DNA of 64,000 nt from Berberis thunbergii. Taxonomy: Eukaryota; Streptophyta; Magnoliopsida; Ranunculales; Berberidaceae. The notes beneath the pieces were generated by a model. It worked only from the letters and a program-made list of their open reading frames with translations. It made no database searches and was not told the DNA's origin. The DNA lies in NCBI GenBank assembly GCA_003290165.1, contig QNQO01000811.1, forward strand, positions 186,001 to 250,000, written 5' to 3'. Both the position numbers and the translations under genes were made by a program. The number at the start of each line of letters is the position of its first letter. Position 1 is the first letter of the stretch. This document shows positions 1 to 12,410 of the stretch, piece by piece.

Positions 1-1230
1 AATTTATTTTATTTTGAATTAAATAAAATAGAGTTATATTTAATTGAATTTAAATTTCAAAATTTAGGGTTTTATTTAGTAAGTTAAAGGGTGGGTGCCC
101 TCGAAATTTTAATGGGTGGGGAGGGGGCAAATAGCCACTCACAATATAAAAAAACCCTTCATTTTTTTTCTCTTCTTGTGCAACAGGAAGAGTCTCTTCC
201 TCTTATCCTTTTATTCAGTGATGAAGTCGGTGGCTAGCGTTGGAATGTTGCCACATCTTCCATCGGCCCAACCTTTCTCCTTTCTCTATCTCCCCTCTCC
301 TTTCCTGTTTGATTTCCTCACCAAACAGGACAGATTCGCACAAAGAGAGAGAGCTCGATTGGAGTTGTCGCCAGTTGCCCGAGCAGCCCAGCTCCGACCA
401 ATCCTTTGGCAGGGTGTGGTGTTGCGGCAGATAACGGTCGATGTGGCGATTAGAATGGTTAGTTTTTCAAATACCCTTATTTTGATTTTGCTCAGTTTTG
501 GTTTTAATTTAAGCTTTCTTGAGGATCATTCACCATTTGCAAACTGCATCCATCTTTCTTACTAGTCTGCCAGTATAAACACAACTAGTCCGCTAATACT
601 TACTATTTACATAGTTGCTTTGCATATTATTTCCAATGCTTCAGTTCTTTGATTGAACTGCACTCACTGTTCCATCTCGGTTCTGACATTATCCCAGCCA
701 CTATACCACTGCCTTGGAATGTTTTGGTGGTTGTTCATGTCAGGCTGGACATCATTGATAATTTTCTCGTTAGCATCATCCCCTTTTTTGTCTGGTTGCT
801 CAAGGTTCGTCATTCCTATATCACTATTCTCAATCATAACCAACATTCTTTCTTAGCATAAGCAAATTTGCTAACACTAGTAGAACAGTTGAAAACAACA
901 GGATACTTTTCATGGCTTATATCTACTGATGCAGTAACCCTGGGACAATCAGATATTTGTTTTAAAAAATCCAGCCTTTGTGTGAACAGAGGGCAAGCAG
1001 TTATAGAGAATTAGTATATATATTGCAAGTGGTGTTTAGTTTTGTAGAAACCTAGGTGTAGTGTTGATCTGGTTGGGTTTCAGAGAATGATCAGTCTGAT
1101 GAGTTACAACAGTGCTATGTAGAATTATCCAATGATTCAGGTCCCATTTGTGAGTTTCTTTCCATCCTTTTTATTAGATCTGCTACTGTTTTCATAAAGG
1201 TTCAATTTTTATGGATTGGAGAGGGATGAA
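1..1230. other. AT-rich intergenic DNA, no gene recognised
   Basis: No coding signal could be supported. Open frames around 116-565 and 649-861 are short and show no domain, and their composition is leader-like (CT-rich with AT-rich flanks). I see no terminal repeats and no RNA gene. Confidence 0.5.
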
Positions 1231-1593
1231 TATACAGGTAGTTCATTAGTTGACATGTATTTTAAACTTGGCAGAAGTCTTGATGATGCTCATCATGTTT
1301 TTGATGAATTGTATCATTGAAACTTTGTGACATGGAATATTTTGATCTCTGGATTTGCTCAAGTTGGTGAAGTTGATCAAGTTCTAAGATTGTTTTGGGA
1401 GGTGCAGGTGGTTTATGGGTTGAGTCCTGATGATTTTACATTTACTAGTTTGCTATAGTGTTATTGTTGTTTGATTGAGGTAGAGCTAATTCATGGAGTT
1501 GTGTTGAAGTCTGGGAGTGAAACTAATGTAGTTGTAGGTAGTGCACTTTAGGATTTATAGGGTAAGTGTGAGAATGTTGAGTTTGATGATTAG
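1231..1593 (+). pseudogene. PPR (pentatricopeptide repeat) protein pseudogene fragment
   Basis: One frame reads through about 120 codons with the texture of a PLS-class pentatricopeptide protein: a SLVDMYFKLG stretch, then DAHHVFDEL, FVTWNILISGFAQVGEV, LSPDDFTFTSLL and IHGVVLKSG. These are the classic 'VDMYxKxG', 'VTWNxLISGFAQ' and 'P(D)xFTFTSLL' motifs of PPR proteins, which normally bind organellar RNA. The frame carries stops at 1318-1320, 1456-1458, 1549-1551 and 1558-1560 and ends at 1591-1593. It covers only about three repeats of a protein that usually has more than ten, and neither a start nor the C-terminal E/DYW region is seen. It is a dead fragment. The family call is confident; the member is unknown. 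Confidence 0.8.
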
Positions 1594-4500
1594 AATGCTA
1601 TATAATCCTCCATTAGGATTAATAATTCATCTAGGAATTGAGTATGCCCTCAACGTTATTTGCAGGCATGTACTCTAAACTCTTGAAGGGAACTTGTAGT
1701 TTTGATGACCTGTCTATTTAGTTCACTGTTACAGTGAGTTCTATAGACGTCGTCTATTAAGTACCTTTCATTATTAGGTTTTGTTTCGAGGGATAGGTGG
1801 TTCTACCTGTTCTAAGATGTATGACTGGTCTAATCTGTCAGACCTGATGCAGTCTGTTGAAACAAATTTTGTTTTGGATGAAGCATGTCTAGAATATCAA
1901 TATCTGTGTAAAGTATCAATACCATCTTTGAATCTTCAAGTGTAATTGTTTTTAGTGACATCTTTAATGTCAGCTTAAGCTATAACAAGTTCATGGACCA
2001 CGACACTTCATATTGTTAGATGGTTGATGAAAAGCCAAGGCTATTTGTTTGGGTCTGCTATGTTTTAGAGGTTGTCATTACTTGGATGTGTGTGAATAGG
2101 TGGTGAAGATGGATTATACTTTGTTATGTTTTCTAGTTAATTAAAGGAAGGGAATTAGGTGAATGTAAATGGAATTAGGATAATCAAGTTTAGGATACTG
2201 TAAAGGAGTTTTTATCTGGAGGAATTTTTATTAGGTTCACTTAACAGCTAAAGAGTCTACTTGAGGACACAACATGGTAAAATATGTCTTGGTAATGAAT
2301 CTAGAAATCAGTTTTCAGCTGTGTCTCAGTTGGGTTAGCAGGTTGTTTCATCAGAGTTTCAGGGCTATTTCCAGACGAGAATGGGGGTTGTTTCGAAATT
2401 TGTTTTAACGGATTTTAAGGGTGATTCCAGCAGAGTTTCAGGGTTGTTTGTAGCTGTGTTTAAAGCTTATGTCAGCCAATTTAAGCGAGCGTTTCAGCTG
2501 AGTTTTGGATGTTCTAATCAGTTGATTTGGGGGGATGTACTAGTTGATATACATTGTTGTTGAATCAGTCCAAGGCGTTTGTTTCAGCTGAATTTAGAGT
2601 TTTCTTTTATTGAGTTTCATGCTTCGATTTCTATAGTTTGATGGATCTAAAATGAAAATCTCATTTTGTGATTCTCTTGCATTTTAGTTGTTTACTTTGC
2701 CTTAAGGGATGGGTTGGTATAAATGCAACCCTTGTGATGAATATTTTGAACTTTTTTGTTATAGGTAATAATGTATGATAACGAGAATTGGAGTATGTTT
2801 ATATATATATATATTTATGGTTAACAATGTTGTTAAGAATGATGCTTATTTCATGGCTTGAATTAAACTCAATAATGAGCTATGATTGAAAGTGTGATGT
2901 TACCATACTGGTCGGAACTTTTATCCTCTTATTGGATGGGTTTTGATCCCCGCTCTATTACAAATAAAATTTGTACATGAAAATGTTAGTTGCCCAAAAA
3001 TGTGGGTGGATACGGTTGTGAATCAATTTATAAATGACAAAGTGTCAATGTGAGAGAAAAACTGAAATATCAAAAATAAATGATATTGATAAACTTTGAC
3101 TCTTGAAAATTTAATCATCTGGAATTGTGTCACTTAGAACTACCACACGTCTTTTCGTTTATTATTTTCATTCTCTTACTAGAGAAACTAAATAACCTGT
3201 GGGTTGACTTGCGGAGGTGGGGCACCTATTTCCTACTAGATAAACTAAAATAACATTTGGGTTAGTCTTGCGAAAATGAGGTGAATTTGTATGCCTAAAA
3301 TAGGTTTTGATATTTATCCGTAAAAAATGTGACGTGACTTTATGCGCATTGATAGCCCAAGAGTGGCTTTTGTTACTCATATAGTTAGGAGTATCCGGTG
3401 ATGCATGCCTGTATGTGATGTGTCCCCACTTGGGCATGGATGACGAAGAAGTCATCCTTTATATGAGAGAGGCATACGGGCATATATGTTCGGCACGGAA
3501 GTGGTGCGAATGTGGTATCGTCTAAGTAATCAATCCGTTAAAAGATTAACCAAATTTAAATAAAAATGAATAAATTACGGTTACATTGTTTCTAACCCTT
3601 TTCATGCAGGGATGGCAAGTCCACTAATGTTTCTGCAGATCAAACTTGTCATAGTCAATTTCTACAGTGTAAGTATAAGCATATGTATATTTACTTGTTA
3701 GGATGATGACACATTTGCCTAATTGAGGAACTACCTATTGGTGTGGTTATTTATTGTTTGTGCTTAGCTTGATCTTATCGCGTGTGAATTTATTGATTTT
3801 GGGATGAAGATTACTCACACCGGCTTTATTGCTGACCAAAGTGAGCTTTTGCTTCTAGGGTACATTCCCATTTGGGAATGTAGCTGATAAGCCTTTCAGA
3901 TTTAGAGACTTTGAGCAGCGTTAATGAAATTTTGCTAGTAGAGCTAGCCACGTCGTAATTTCCTGGTTAGAGTTTTATTATAAATTTAAGTTTGTTCCAT
4001 TTTCTAAAATATGTTTTAGTGTTGCTGCTAAATGTTTCTATTGTTATTGAATTTCACGTCCTGAGTTTTGGGGAAACGGATAATCCTACGTGAATTTTTT
4101 TTGGATTTTCGTTTCTTCAAAAATCGGGGCGTGACATCATCGACCTTATATCCCTTTATATTGAAAGAGTCCTTGTTAGGCTAGACCTTTGGTGACGTAG
4201 TTTAGGGAAAATGATCTTGCTGTGGAGATCCTTTCCTGATTAGGAGCTCTCATGTGGGATAGTTTCCTTATACGACTTGTGTTCTTAGATCTGCGGGAAT
4301 GATTTCCTTTCTGAGCGTTGTCGATGCAAAGAACTTTTCTTGCCCAACTTATACTCTAATATATGTTTGCTAGTCGGATCCAATGTATTATTGGCTTGTC
4401 TGTCTTGGGTAGATCTCTCTTATACTTGCCTTAGAGGTCTTACGAGTATTGGGTCTGACCGCGTGATGTGTGCGCTTACTGGCTCATTGCAACTTGGAAC

Positions 4501-5450
4501 CGACTGTTTGGATTTTACAAATGATGGGATTGCTGCTATTTGGGCCTCGCTGAATTATGTGTGCAATTGAGGCTACTTTGTTCTATTGACGAGATTATCA
4601 TGACACGTGTACGGTGCTGATCAGTTTGATGTATCATTAGTTTCTTTTCTTGCAAGCTACCTAAATATTTGGTATTGTATATGTAAATTGGTGTAACTAA
4701 CAAACAAATTGTTTCTAATTTGTTAAGCAAGTTAATAGTGAAGCCTTGAATCATTGTTTCGGCTCTTTTTTTTTTTTTGTTTTTTTGTAAATTTATGTAT
4801 TAAGAAAAATATTGCAAAATATATTGTAAATTAGTCTATTAAAGAAATTGTTCTAATTATGAACTTTGACAAACACATTTGTTGATGCATCAGAAAAGAG
4901 AAATGAAAAGTGTGGAGAAGATTAAGAAGTAAGAACTGAAACTACCAAGATCTAACTGTAAAAATCGACGAATTTTTGAAGAAAGAGAATTGAATCCTAG
5001 ATTCAAGAACTCGTTTTGAAGATTTGAGCGGAAGAAGCTCGATTTGGTGACGGGATTTTTGGGGTCAGGAGCTTTTCGACTTGTCGAAGAAGCTGCATCT
5101 GGTCCCAGCGAGGCTAAGTGAGATCAGGAAGGCGATGCTGGAGTTGGATCTTGTCAAAGTTGATGAGTGAGATCAGGAGGCGAGGTTCGATCTGGGCGAT
5201 GGCTAGATGAGAAAGGAAAATACCAAATGCAATAAGTACTTTAAATCAAGTGATCATAAGATTCTGAATTTCAAGTCAAGATATTAGTCTAGAGATGTGC
5301 GTAAGTGAGAAACAAGGAAAGACATTGAGATGCTGAATTGCTATGTCCACCAGTGATGATATGTGGGCATCCAAATAATTACAATCCTAAAATAAATATA
5401 TAAACAAAAATATTAAAATTATTATTAATAAGTATTAAAAAAATCAGTTT
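1594..5450. other. Intergenic DNA, probably decayed retrotransposon
   Basis: No gene could be supported. A short TA tract lies near 2803-2816. The stretch before 4136 ends in GGGGCGTGACA, the usual look of a plant gypsy LTR 3' end, so part of about 3.4-4.1 kb may be an old LTR, but I could not find its partner or its 5' boundary. The open frame at 4340-4570 has no recognisable domain. Confidence 0.3.
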
Positions 5451-5612
5451 GAGACGGGATTGGTGAGATTGAAAATCTTCATCCCATCCCATTTTACTCT
5501 AGTTCGGAATAAGATGAGATTGGAATGGGATTGATCAATCCTAATAAGACCTGAGAAACATCAGGACAGGATGGGACGGAATCGGGATCGCGAGATGGGA
5601 TGCTGACCCTAG
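5451..5612 (+). repeat. hAT-like MITE fragment, GGGATC-rich family (copy 1)
   Basis: The segment carries the phrases GAGACGGGAT, GATTGATCAATCCTAA and GGAATCGGGATCGCGAGATGGGATGC. The same phrases recur, diverged, at 10226-10400 (inverted) and at 37577-38029, where the copy is complete with terminal repeats TAAGGGTGGGCA / TGCCCACCCCTA. This copy ends at a degenerate TGCTGACCCTAG. Its other end was not located. Confidence 0.55.
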
Positions 5613-6453
5613 TACTTTCTAAAGGCTATCTAGTCTTGTCTTTACTGTAAAATGGAGAGTTATATTGATAAGGCTATGCACAAACACACATGTCAAATTG
5701 ATAATGATGATGAAATTTACTTAAACTTTGGGTACTACTAAATCATTGTCTATGTGTGTTGTTATACTACTGTGATACTGCTAATTTGTTACTTTTCTTA
5801 AAAAATATGGCAATTAAATAATTTCTTAGAGGAAAATAAAGAAGAGTGACTATGTTTTTTACTTTCTTAGAAAGTGGGTTTTATTTTACTGAGTGAGTAA
5901 TGTTTGTGGGTAACATTTCTGAAAACGCTCAAAAGATTATAACTCGTCCACTAGAGGTGATCTATGGGTTCATAGTCTTATTACAAATTAAGGTAAGTGC
6001 AACCCATGATTCCTGTGAAAGTGAGTTAGGATTTAATTTTTGTGTTGCTCAAAGACTAGCAAAATATAGGTTTGGGGGTATTTGATATTCACATTATTTA
6101 TACTTAAATTACCTTATAATTTATATTTCTTAGTATTTCAAATATTGTATTTTATTCAAATTGCCACAATAATTCGCATGCCAAAGCCCATCCAAACCGA
6201 AACTCATGTGAATCAAACCAAAACCTAAGCCCAAGCCCAAGCCCAACCAAAATCTATTTATTCCCCTTCCTGCCAAACAAAACACTTCTCTCTCTTTGAC
6301 ACTTCCTTTTCTTCTTATCTCTTTCTCTAGCAGTCACCGTCCTCTTCTCTATCGCATATTTGATCTCTCTCGCTTGCTAGAGAGATCACTATCCCAACCA
6401 ATTCTTTATCCATCCCTTTCAAAACCATAATCATGCCCAGAGAACACCACCAC

Positions 6454-6498
<45 letters not shown>

Positions 6499-8228
6499 AC
6501 TTCTTTTTTTATCAACAAACATTTCTTCTTCTTCGCCATCTCTTCTTCTTCATCACTCGTTTTTGCCATCCACCATCACGCCAACCACCACATCACCTCG
6601 TCACCATCTCACAAATTCTTTCATCTTCTTGTTCTTCTCACCAACAACCACAGTTCCTTCATCGCCACCATCTCGACAGCAACTTGTCACTAGATCTTTC
6701 CCTCAAGCTATTTGCACCCCAAGATCTATTATGTACCACCACACAACAACCATATCTCTTGGGGAAGCACATTCATTGATAAGGTGTTGGAGTTCACCTA
6801 TGGTGCTGCCACGACCACCACCAACATGATCCTAAGCCCTCCGCCATGATTAAGATGATTCCTCAGGCTTGGTAGAATTTTTTTTTGTCTTTTATTGTTC
6901 TTCAATGCATCATATGGTTTAACATCGGATTGATTTGTGAATAATGTATATTACTTTCACCATATATGTCATGCATCCATGGTAGTTAGAATTATTCTTT
7001 TTTTTTGTTTAAGTCCGTGTCATTCGTATAAGTTAAACAAGTGATTAGTTGTGCCTTAAACAGACAATTGATTGTAAAGGTTTGCATCTTTGCTAAATTC
7101 AATCCACAAAAGGGGATAATAATTGACATTAGTATAATTTTATGAACTTGATGGATGATCCGAAAGCCTTAACATCTCTCTATTTGATTTTTAAACTCTC
7201 CTCCAATTGCTTTTCTATTTTCCATTAGTTCAGAAATTTATGATTGTTGTAACCTCTTTAAATTAATTTAGGTAGATCTTTGTTTTCGATTTGTCTTCAA
7301 TCCTCATGGGTTTGACCTATATTTTTCATTGTCTATTAGTTAGACAACCGTGAACTTTTTGCGGCATAACAATCAGGTCAAACTATCCTATTAATTTTGG
7401 TTACTAAAATTTACATCAGTAAGTTGTTGGCTTCCAACATAAGATGCAATGGATATAATTAAGCAAGTTCAAGAACTGCAGTAACAATAAATCGTGGGCT
7501 CTTCCGGAGGTTTCAATAAATTGCATACATCCAGATATGATAGACACCCTTTGTATCATAAAGACCAGTGTTGAGAAATTTTTCTGGCTTATCAATATAT
7601 TATGTAGTGGTACTATCAATTAGACATATGTGATTGCCCATTATTTGAAGTTTATAAATCATATTGTCAAAGAAAATGTATGCAGTAAATAAATAAATCA
7701 AACTAATAAAAATATGATATACTATAAATGTTGCACAAGTAGTAGCAAAAATTCCACTATAGTATCATCTATGATATGTATCCTTGAGCTTATATAAAAT
7801 CAGAGAGGATTTGTATTTTTTGCAGCAAGTTTTCTAGACTACTTCTGGTGGTTTCTAAAATAAGTATTAGACATGTAATAACATTGGGGGAAGCACCTCT
7901 ACTGGGGTGATTACATGGGCTAATGGTTGCTTCATACTCGAGGGTATTTATGTTTTGCATTTTCTTTACCTCTATTTTTATAGCTAAAATTGACACTTAA
8001 TTTAGGAAATAACAGGGACTATGATTTTTCATTAGATCCTTAGCACTGTCTATTACTATAAACATATATGTCACTAACTCAAAACCATGAGTCAAGTAAA
8101 GTTCTCAATATTTGCTACATGGGAGAAATTTCAATTATTGAAAGGAACAGTGACTATGATCTTCCGATTGCATCAAATTTGTCTATTTGGTTTTAATGGA
8201 ATATCGATATTTCTATATTGTCTCTTTT
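5613..8228. other. Intergenic DNA with CT-rich leader-like tract
   Basis: The stretch 6180-6430 is CT-rich and looks like a 5' leader. It is followed by an ORF (6433-6693) whose start is a CA-dinucleotide run, and no protein domain is visible. Positions 7830-7960 weakly resemble the gag relic at 8.2-8.6 kb ('ggggtgattacatgggctaatg' versus 'ggagtgattattgtggctac'), suggesting a second decayed copy of the same antisense element. Confidence 0.35.
6457..6494. repeat. (CA)n microsatellite, 38 bp
   Basis: An uninterrupted CA dinucleotide run of 19 units. Confidence 0.97.
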
Positions 8229-8600
8229 GGTGCACGACAAACACATGACCAATGTCCACATTTACCACATCTATGACAAGTATCATCTCTGGAAGGATTT
8301 TCAGTATCTTTCACATGAGTTTTATCATTGTCCTAGGCAAGAACTTTGGATCATTTGTGTTAGGGGAACCATCTCTGTTGGAGTGATTATTGTGGCTACT
8401 TCATCCGGAGTGATCACTTATTCTGGAGTATTTATGCTTGCCACGTTCCCTACCTAGGCCTCTTTGAGAGCTATAGTTGGCATTTGCAGAAGCAAATTTC
8501 ATGGAACCAGATGGTCTGACATTATGATTTTAAACCTTAGCATCAACTAAGGCCTCAATGATCATTTGATAAGTCCCAACATGGAACAGTAAATAATATC
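8229..8600 (-). pseudogene. Copia-type retrotransposon gag relic with CCHC zinc knuckle
   Basis: On the minus strand, 8278 down to 8237 encodes C-HR-C-GKCG-H-WSCV-C, a perfect CX2CX4HX4C zinc knuckle, followed by RAPKET and a stop. Upstream in the same reading come THVKDTENPSRDD, then (beyond a stop) an Arg/Gly-rich and Asn/His-rich tract, and MKFASANANYSSQRG. This is the usual C-terminal layout of plant Copia gag nucleocapsid proteins, which package the element's RNA. In-frame stops and the lack of any protease or polymerase downstream (lower coordinates) mark it as a broken remnant. The probable LTR at 9.2-9.5 kb lies on the expected 5' side. Confidence 0.7.
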
Positions 8601-9224
8601 TACATTGAACTTGTTTGTTCGACACGAATGTAAATTATACAATCCTTAATTAATTGATAAATTGTGATAAGCAGTGAACCTCGTTGAAGACAAATAAAAT
8701 CTTATTTAGGTAGTTCTCTCATTTTTTACTTTAATTGATGAATAAATAATAAAATCTATGTATGTGTCATGTGTAAAAGTTTAATTCAAATGATCATAAG
8801 TTTGAATGATAGTGATTCATTTAAACTATCCGCAAAATATCAATAAGTTATGACAGTACATTGAAGATTATATTATGTAAGTTAATTGGAGCTTAAAATA
8901 CTTGCAGCCAATCTCGTTGTGATCGAAGGTTAAAATCGAAGTGAATGCGTGTGTCACATATAAATAATCAAATAAATTCAAAATAATCAAAATCTTAATG
9001 AATTTACACATATATGAATTATGCAAATTTCGTACTATTCACGAGTTAATGAGTAATCAAATCGTTTGCAACGATATAACTAAAAAATAAAATGAATTAG
9101 GAACTACTTACATCCAACGTTTTCTGATCGAAAAGAGATTAAAAAAAAGAATAATATCATTACCTAAGTTCTCAAATTGGATTTCGATCGAATAAATAGA
9201 GTCTGTTAGTTTAGTCCATTGGAG
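8601..9224. other. Probable untranslated or eroded part of the antisense Copia-type relic
   Basis: AT-rich sequence between the gag zinc knuckle and the LTR-like segment. Apart from continuing gag-like residues up to about 8600, no feature is recognisable. Confidence 0.3.
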
Positions 9225-9500
9225 CTTCGTGCTGATAGCGTGTTGAAATAAACTAAATGAAGCAAATATTATAAATATATGAAGAAGCTTTGCTCCATGT
9301 AAATTTTTCATTTCCATTTACTGTATTATCTCTCTCTGTATACAAAATTTATATATATTTCTAAATCGGCAACTAAGCCAATTTATAGTTATAGGAGATT
9401 ATCATGAGGTGGATATTCACATTACCACCTCATGACACCTAGCGCCAATGATGGCACATCAAAAAAATGAGTGGACTTCCACAAGGCTCCACAACATGAA
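9225..9500 (-). repeat. Probable antisense LTR of the Copia-type relic
   Basis: Read on the minus strand, this has a TATAAATTGG box near 9387, a short leader with GAGAGAGATAATACAG, and then TTTCAACACGCTATCAGCACG, a phrase I associate with the LTR end and leader of a widespread plant Copia group. It sits 5' of the gag relic in the right orientation. Boundaries and partner LTR are not defined. The ORF inside (9108-9317), with a signal-peptide-like start, is taken to be leader sequence and not a gene. Confidence 0.35.
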
Positions 9501-10225
9501 CATTGATAGTTTGAGTTGGACATGTTGCGCTTGGAAACGTTACAATTACTAAAATGTGAAATTATCAGACAAAGACAATAAAACTGAGGATAATAGATTT
9601 ATGTGGTTTGGCAAAATTAATGGATATCCATGACAAACAACAACTCTTATTGATTCAAATTGGGATCATAAACAAATTACAAAGTCCTAACAATTTGGTT
9701 TTTCGAAAGAAACCCAATTACCAAACCCCACACAAATTAACAAAATGAATAATCAATTCGAAATAAAACAAAGTTAATCTGATGTTGGATTTCCCGAAAA
9801 GATTCGGATGCAAATGGGGTAACTCTCACATACACAATCTCAAGCTAAAAGGATACTGAACTCTGAAGGATGATTCCAATAATAGACACCTTGGTCCTTT
9901 TTATAGGCTACACATGACAGTCCAAATTGGACAACCAACATGTTCAAACTAGGCGTGAACATGAGTTGTCCAATTTGCTTTTTTTTTTTTGGAGAGCTGA
10001 TAGTCGAGTTTTCACCACCTTCTTCTTCTTTTCTTCCCTTCCACACCTTTTTTTTTTTTTTTTCTCTATTCCACAAACTTATCCAAGCTTTTTTTCATCA
10101 AGGCTAGCTCACAACTTCCTCCACCTTCTTTGCTTAATTACTAACCATTCAAAACCCAACTTAGTCCACTACCGCTTCCTTACCTATTTTTCAACAGGAC
10201 AAATGTCATAATCTTATTTAGTTGT
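9501..10225. other. Intergenic DNA, CT-rich tract, no gene recognised
   Basis: T/C homopolymer-rich sequence (10010-10065) with a leader-like look. Opposed ORFs 9840-10076 and 9927-10211 arise from this low-complexity tract. Confidence 0.4.
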
Positions 10226-10400
10226 ATGAAAGGTTAGGCATCCCATCCCGTGATCCCGATCTTGTCCTAATTTTTTCATGTCCTTTTAGGATTGATCAAA
10301 CCCACCCGGATCTCGTCCCGTCCCGAGTGAAATGAGATCGGGATGGAGATTTTCAATCTTGCCCATTTCATTCTGTCCCGAATGTATTTATTTAATATTT
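10226..10400 (-). repeat. hAT-like MITE fragment, GGGATC-rich family (copy 2)
   Basis: Inverted relative to the other two copies. It starts near AGGTTAGGCATCCCATCCCG and carries the family phrases GTGATCCCGATCTTG, AGGATTGATCAAA and GGGATGGAGATTTTCAATC. One end is degenerate and the other is not located. Confidence 0.5.
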
Positions 10401-11019
10401 ATTAAAATCTTTTTCAATTGTTCAATTATTGAAATTTGGATTGTTAAGCAACTCTCATACTGTAGATCATTTCCAAAAAATTTTGAAGTTTGTTCCTTGA
10501 TCATTTACGCTTCCAGTAATAAATGTAGCGACTTGATCGTAATTAGAACTCATTGAATCTCTAATCTAATGGAACCTTCTTTTATGGTTGCAGGTTGTAA
10601 GCTAGACAGAGGAGGATGTAAACCACCTTCATTCATATTTCCTAACAATACACAAAGTGTTGAACAAGATGGTTTCCAACGATGAGAGTCTTAGAAAAAG
10701 TTAAGGTATTGTCGGGGGACCAGAGCACTTGTATATGGAGCATTGGATAGTGCTTTATATTTTTTGAAACTTGTTGGGGACATTCAAGACATTCACAACA
10801 TCATCACAGTTGAATATGGATTTTAAACTTGAACAGTCTTGTAAGAGCTCATTACGTGTCTGTTAATGTTTGTGAGTGTAGGGATAGTTAACTCCAAAGT
10901 CCAATACTAAATAATGAAGTTGCAATGGAAAAAAAAAACAAGACTTTGTTATGTTTCAAATGGATCATTTACTACTAAATCTGTTAGTTCATCAATGTTT
11001 CCATTGAAATACTGATGAG

Positions 11020-11030
<11 letters not shown>
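10401..11030. other. Intergenic DNA, nothing recognised
   Basis: AT-rich. No ORF with a domain and no terminal repeats seen. Confidence 0.4.

Positions 11031-11113
<83 letters not shown>
11031..11113. repeat. (ATT)n microsatellite, 83 bp
   Basis: About 27 uninterrupted ATT triplets. On the minus strand it translates as poly-Asn, which explains the Asn-rich open frame there. Confidence 0.97.
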
Positions 11114-11119
11114 GATGAT

Positions 11120-11640
11120 CAAAATAGACCGATCATCATAGCCGTACACATGACATAAAAGACCTAGCACGAGAATACATCGCCTGATCGATTGGGCCAG
11201 CTCATAAAGCTCAAAAAGAATGATGCCAATTATAAAGGCCCAGACTAGGCCCACCACTAAGGAAACGTAAATAGGGCCCGAATTCAGACCCAGACAAATC
11301 AGAGCCCGAGTCCAGGTCCGACACAAGTTCTCTCATAAAGAAGATGAATGTTGCAACAAAAAGAGTCGTGGAGGGAGTTACGCCTCCTCGAACGCATTTC
11401 CATAAAGAAGGAGACTATTACAAGAAACATCTCCTTATGTTGCGCCTCACATGCTTATGTCACACATAGAGTTAACCACGACCACTATAAAAGGTAAAGG
11501 GAACATTCGACAAAGGTATGCAACTTTAACTGAGTTTTGTCCAAATTTATATCATTCTTCCAACAGAGTTACGAACTTAAGCATCAGAATGTCTTTAGCC
11601 ACCAAAAAGGTGGTCCTTGGCAGTCTAGTAGTTGTTTTGT
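11120..11640 (+). repeat. Tat-lineage gypsy LTR fragment
   Basis: It contains a TATAAAAGG box (about 11487) and downstream ACGAACTTAAGCATCAGA, the usual U5 phrase of plant Tat/Ogre-type LTRs. Positions 11325-11430 match 43990-44090 of the Tat relic in this window (shared GAGGGAGTTACGCCT, CATAAAG and AGGAGACTATT), so both belong to one family. No partner LTR and no clean primer-binding site follow. Confidence 0.55.
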
Positions 11641-12410
11641 AGGTCAAATAATTCGAATAATTTGAAGGGTACAAGGACCTTAGATGACTTCGAGTGTGAT
11701 CCGTCAGTAGAGGATCAGGTTGTTGCTCTTGTTCGAGACCACAAGCTTACTGTTTCTTCTGTCATGGCTGGGACTTCGGTATCCTGTGTTGCTCCTTCTG
11801 CGTCTCGCACCGCTTTTTCTGTCCTTGGTGAGACCTTTTGGCATTCTGAGGCTGACAGTGCTCACAATCTTATTGGCGGCTGTCACAAACGGTTGGCTAA
11901 CAAAACTCCTATGCATGTGCATCGACCACGTTGTCATATTGACGATGGCCTCAAGCATCTTATGGAAGGGATGACACATCTTACTCATGGGTTAGATTGT
12001 AAGGTGTCTCGAGACCAGGTTGTGCATGTCGAACGGAAACTTGCAAGACACGTTTTGGTCCTTTCCCATATTCTCCATCGGCTAGATTTGTTGAAGGCAC
12101 AGTGCATGGAACATGAAAGGGTCATGGACTTTGCGCGGGAGTTGTTGAGGGAACTTGAGGCTATGCGTGATGCTTTGCTTCTGACCTCGTGACATCCGAG
12201 GTGAAATTGGGTAGGTTGCATTCCCGTTTGGATGTTGCCGAGAAAGAGTTGTCCGACCAAAAGGCCAAATGTGACGAGGTTGTTCGTTCTGCCCAAGAGT
12301 GTTCTGACAAGCTTAAGGCTGCTATTGTTCGCATCATTGAGCTGAATTTTGAGTTTGTAGAGACCAAATCAGCGGTATCTGCTAAACTTACTGATATTGA
12401 CAAAGAGTTA
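11632..12410 (+). pseudogene. Coiled-coil ORF in a non-autonomous retroelement, frameshifted
   Basis: Not assigned to a family. Two overlapping frames make one protein-like reading. 11632-12192 (186 codons) runs from an Asp/Glu-bearing start through VERKLARHVLVLSHILHRLD and FARELLRELEAM to a stop. The second frame picks up at about 12189 with SEVKLGRLHSRLDVAEKELS, QKAKCDEVVRSAQE and VSAKLTDIDKELE. The heptad pattern of Leu/Val/Ala with Glu/Lys/Arg suggests a long alpha-helical coiled coil. The frame change at about 12190 and the fall into low-complexity DNA at 12410 argue that it is broken. It follows a Tat-type LTR without a recognisable gag or pol, so it may be an accessory or acquired ORF of a non-autonomous element. 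This is inference. Confidence 0.45.

Noticed and set aside
116..565. 149-codon open frame near the window start
   Set aside because: No domain and leader-like composition (CT-rich flanked by AT-rich DNA). Length alone is not enough in this context.
9108..9317. Small minus-strand ORF with a signal-peptide-like start
   Set aside because: It overlaps the LTR/leader of a Copia-type relic, and the hydrophobic start is best explained by AT-rich leader sequence.
10949..11326. Minus-strand ORF with a poly-Asn run
   Set aside because: The run is the translation of the ATT microsatellite; the flanks show no domain.
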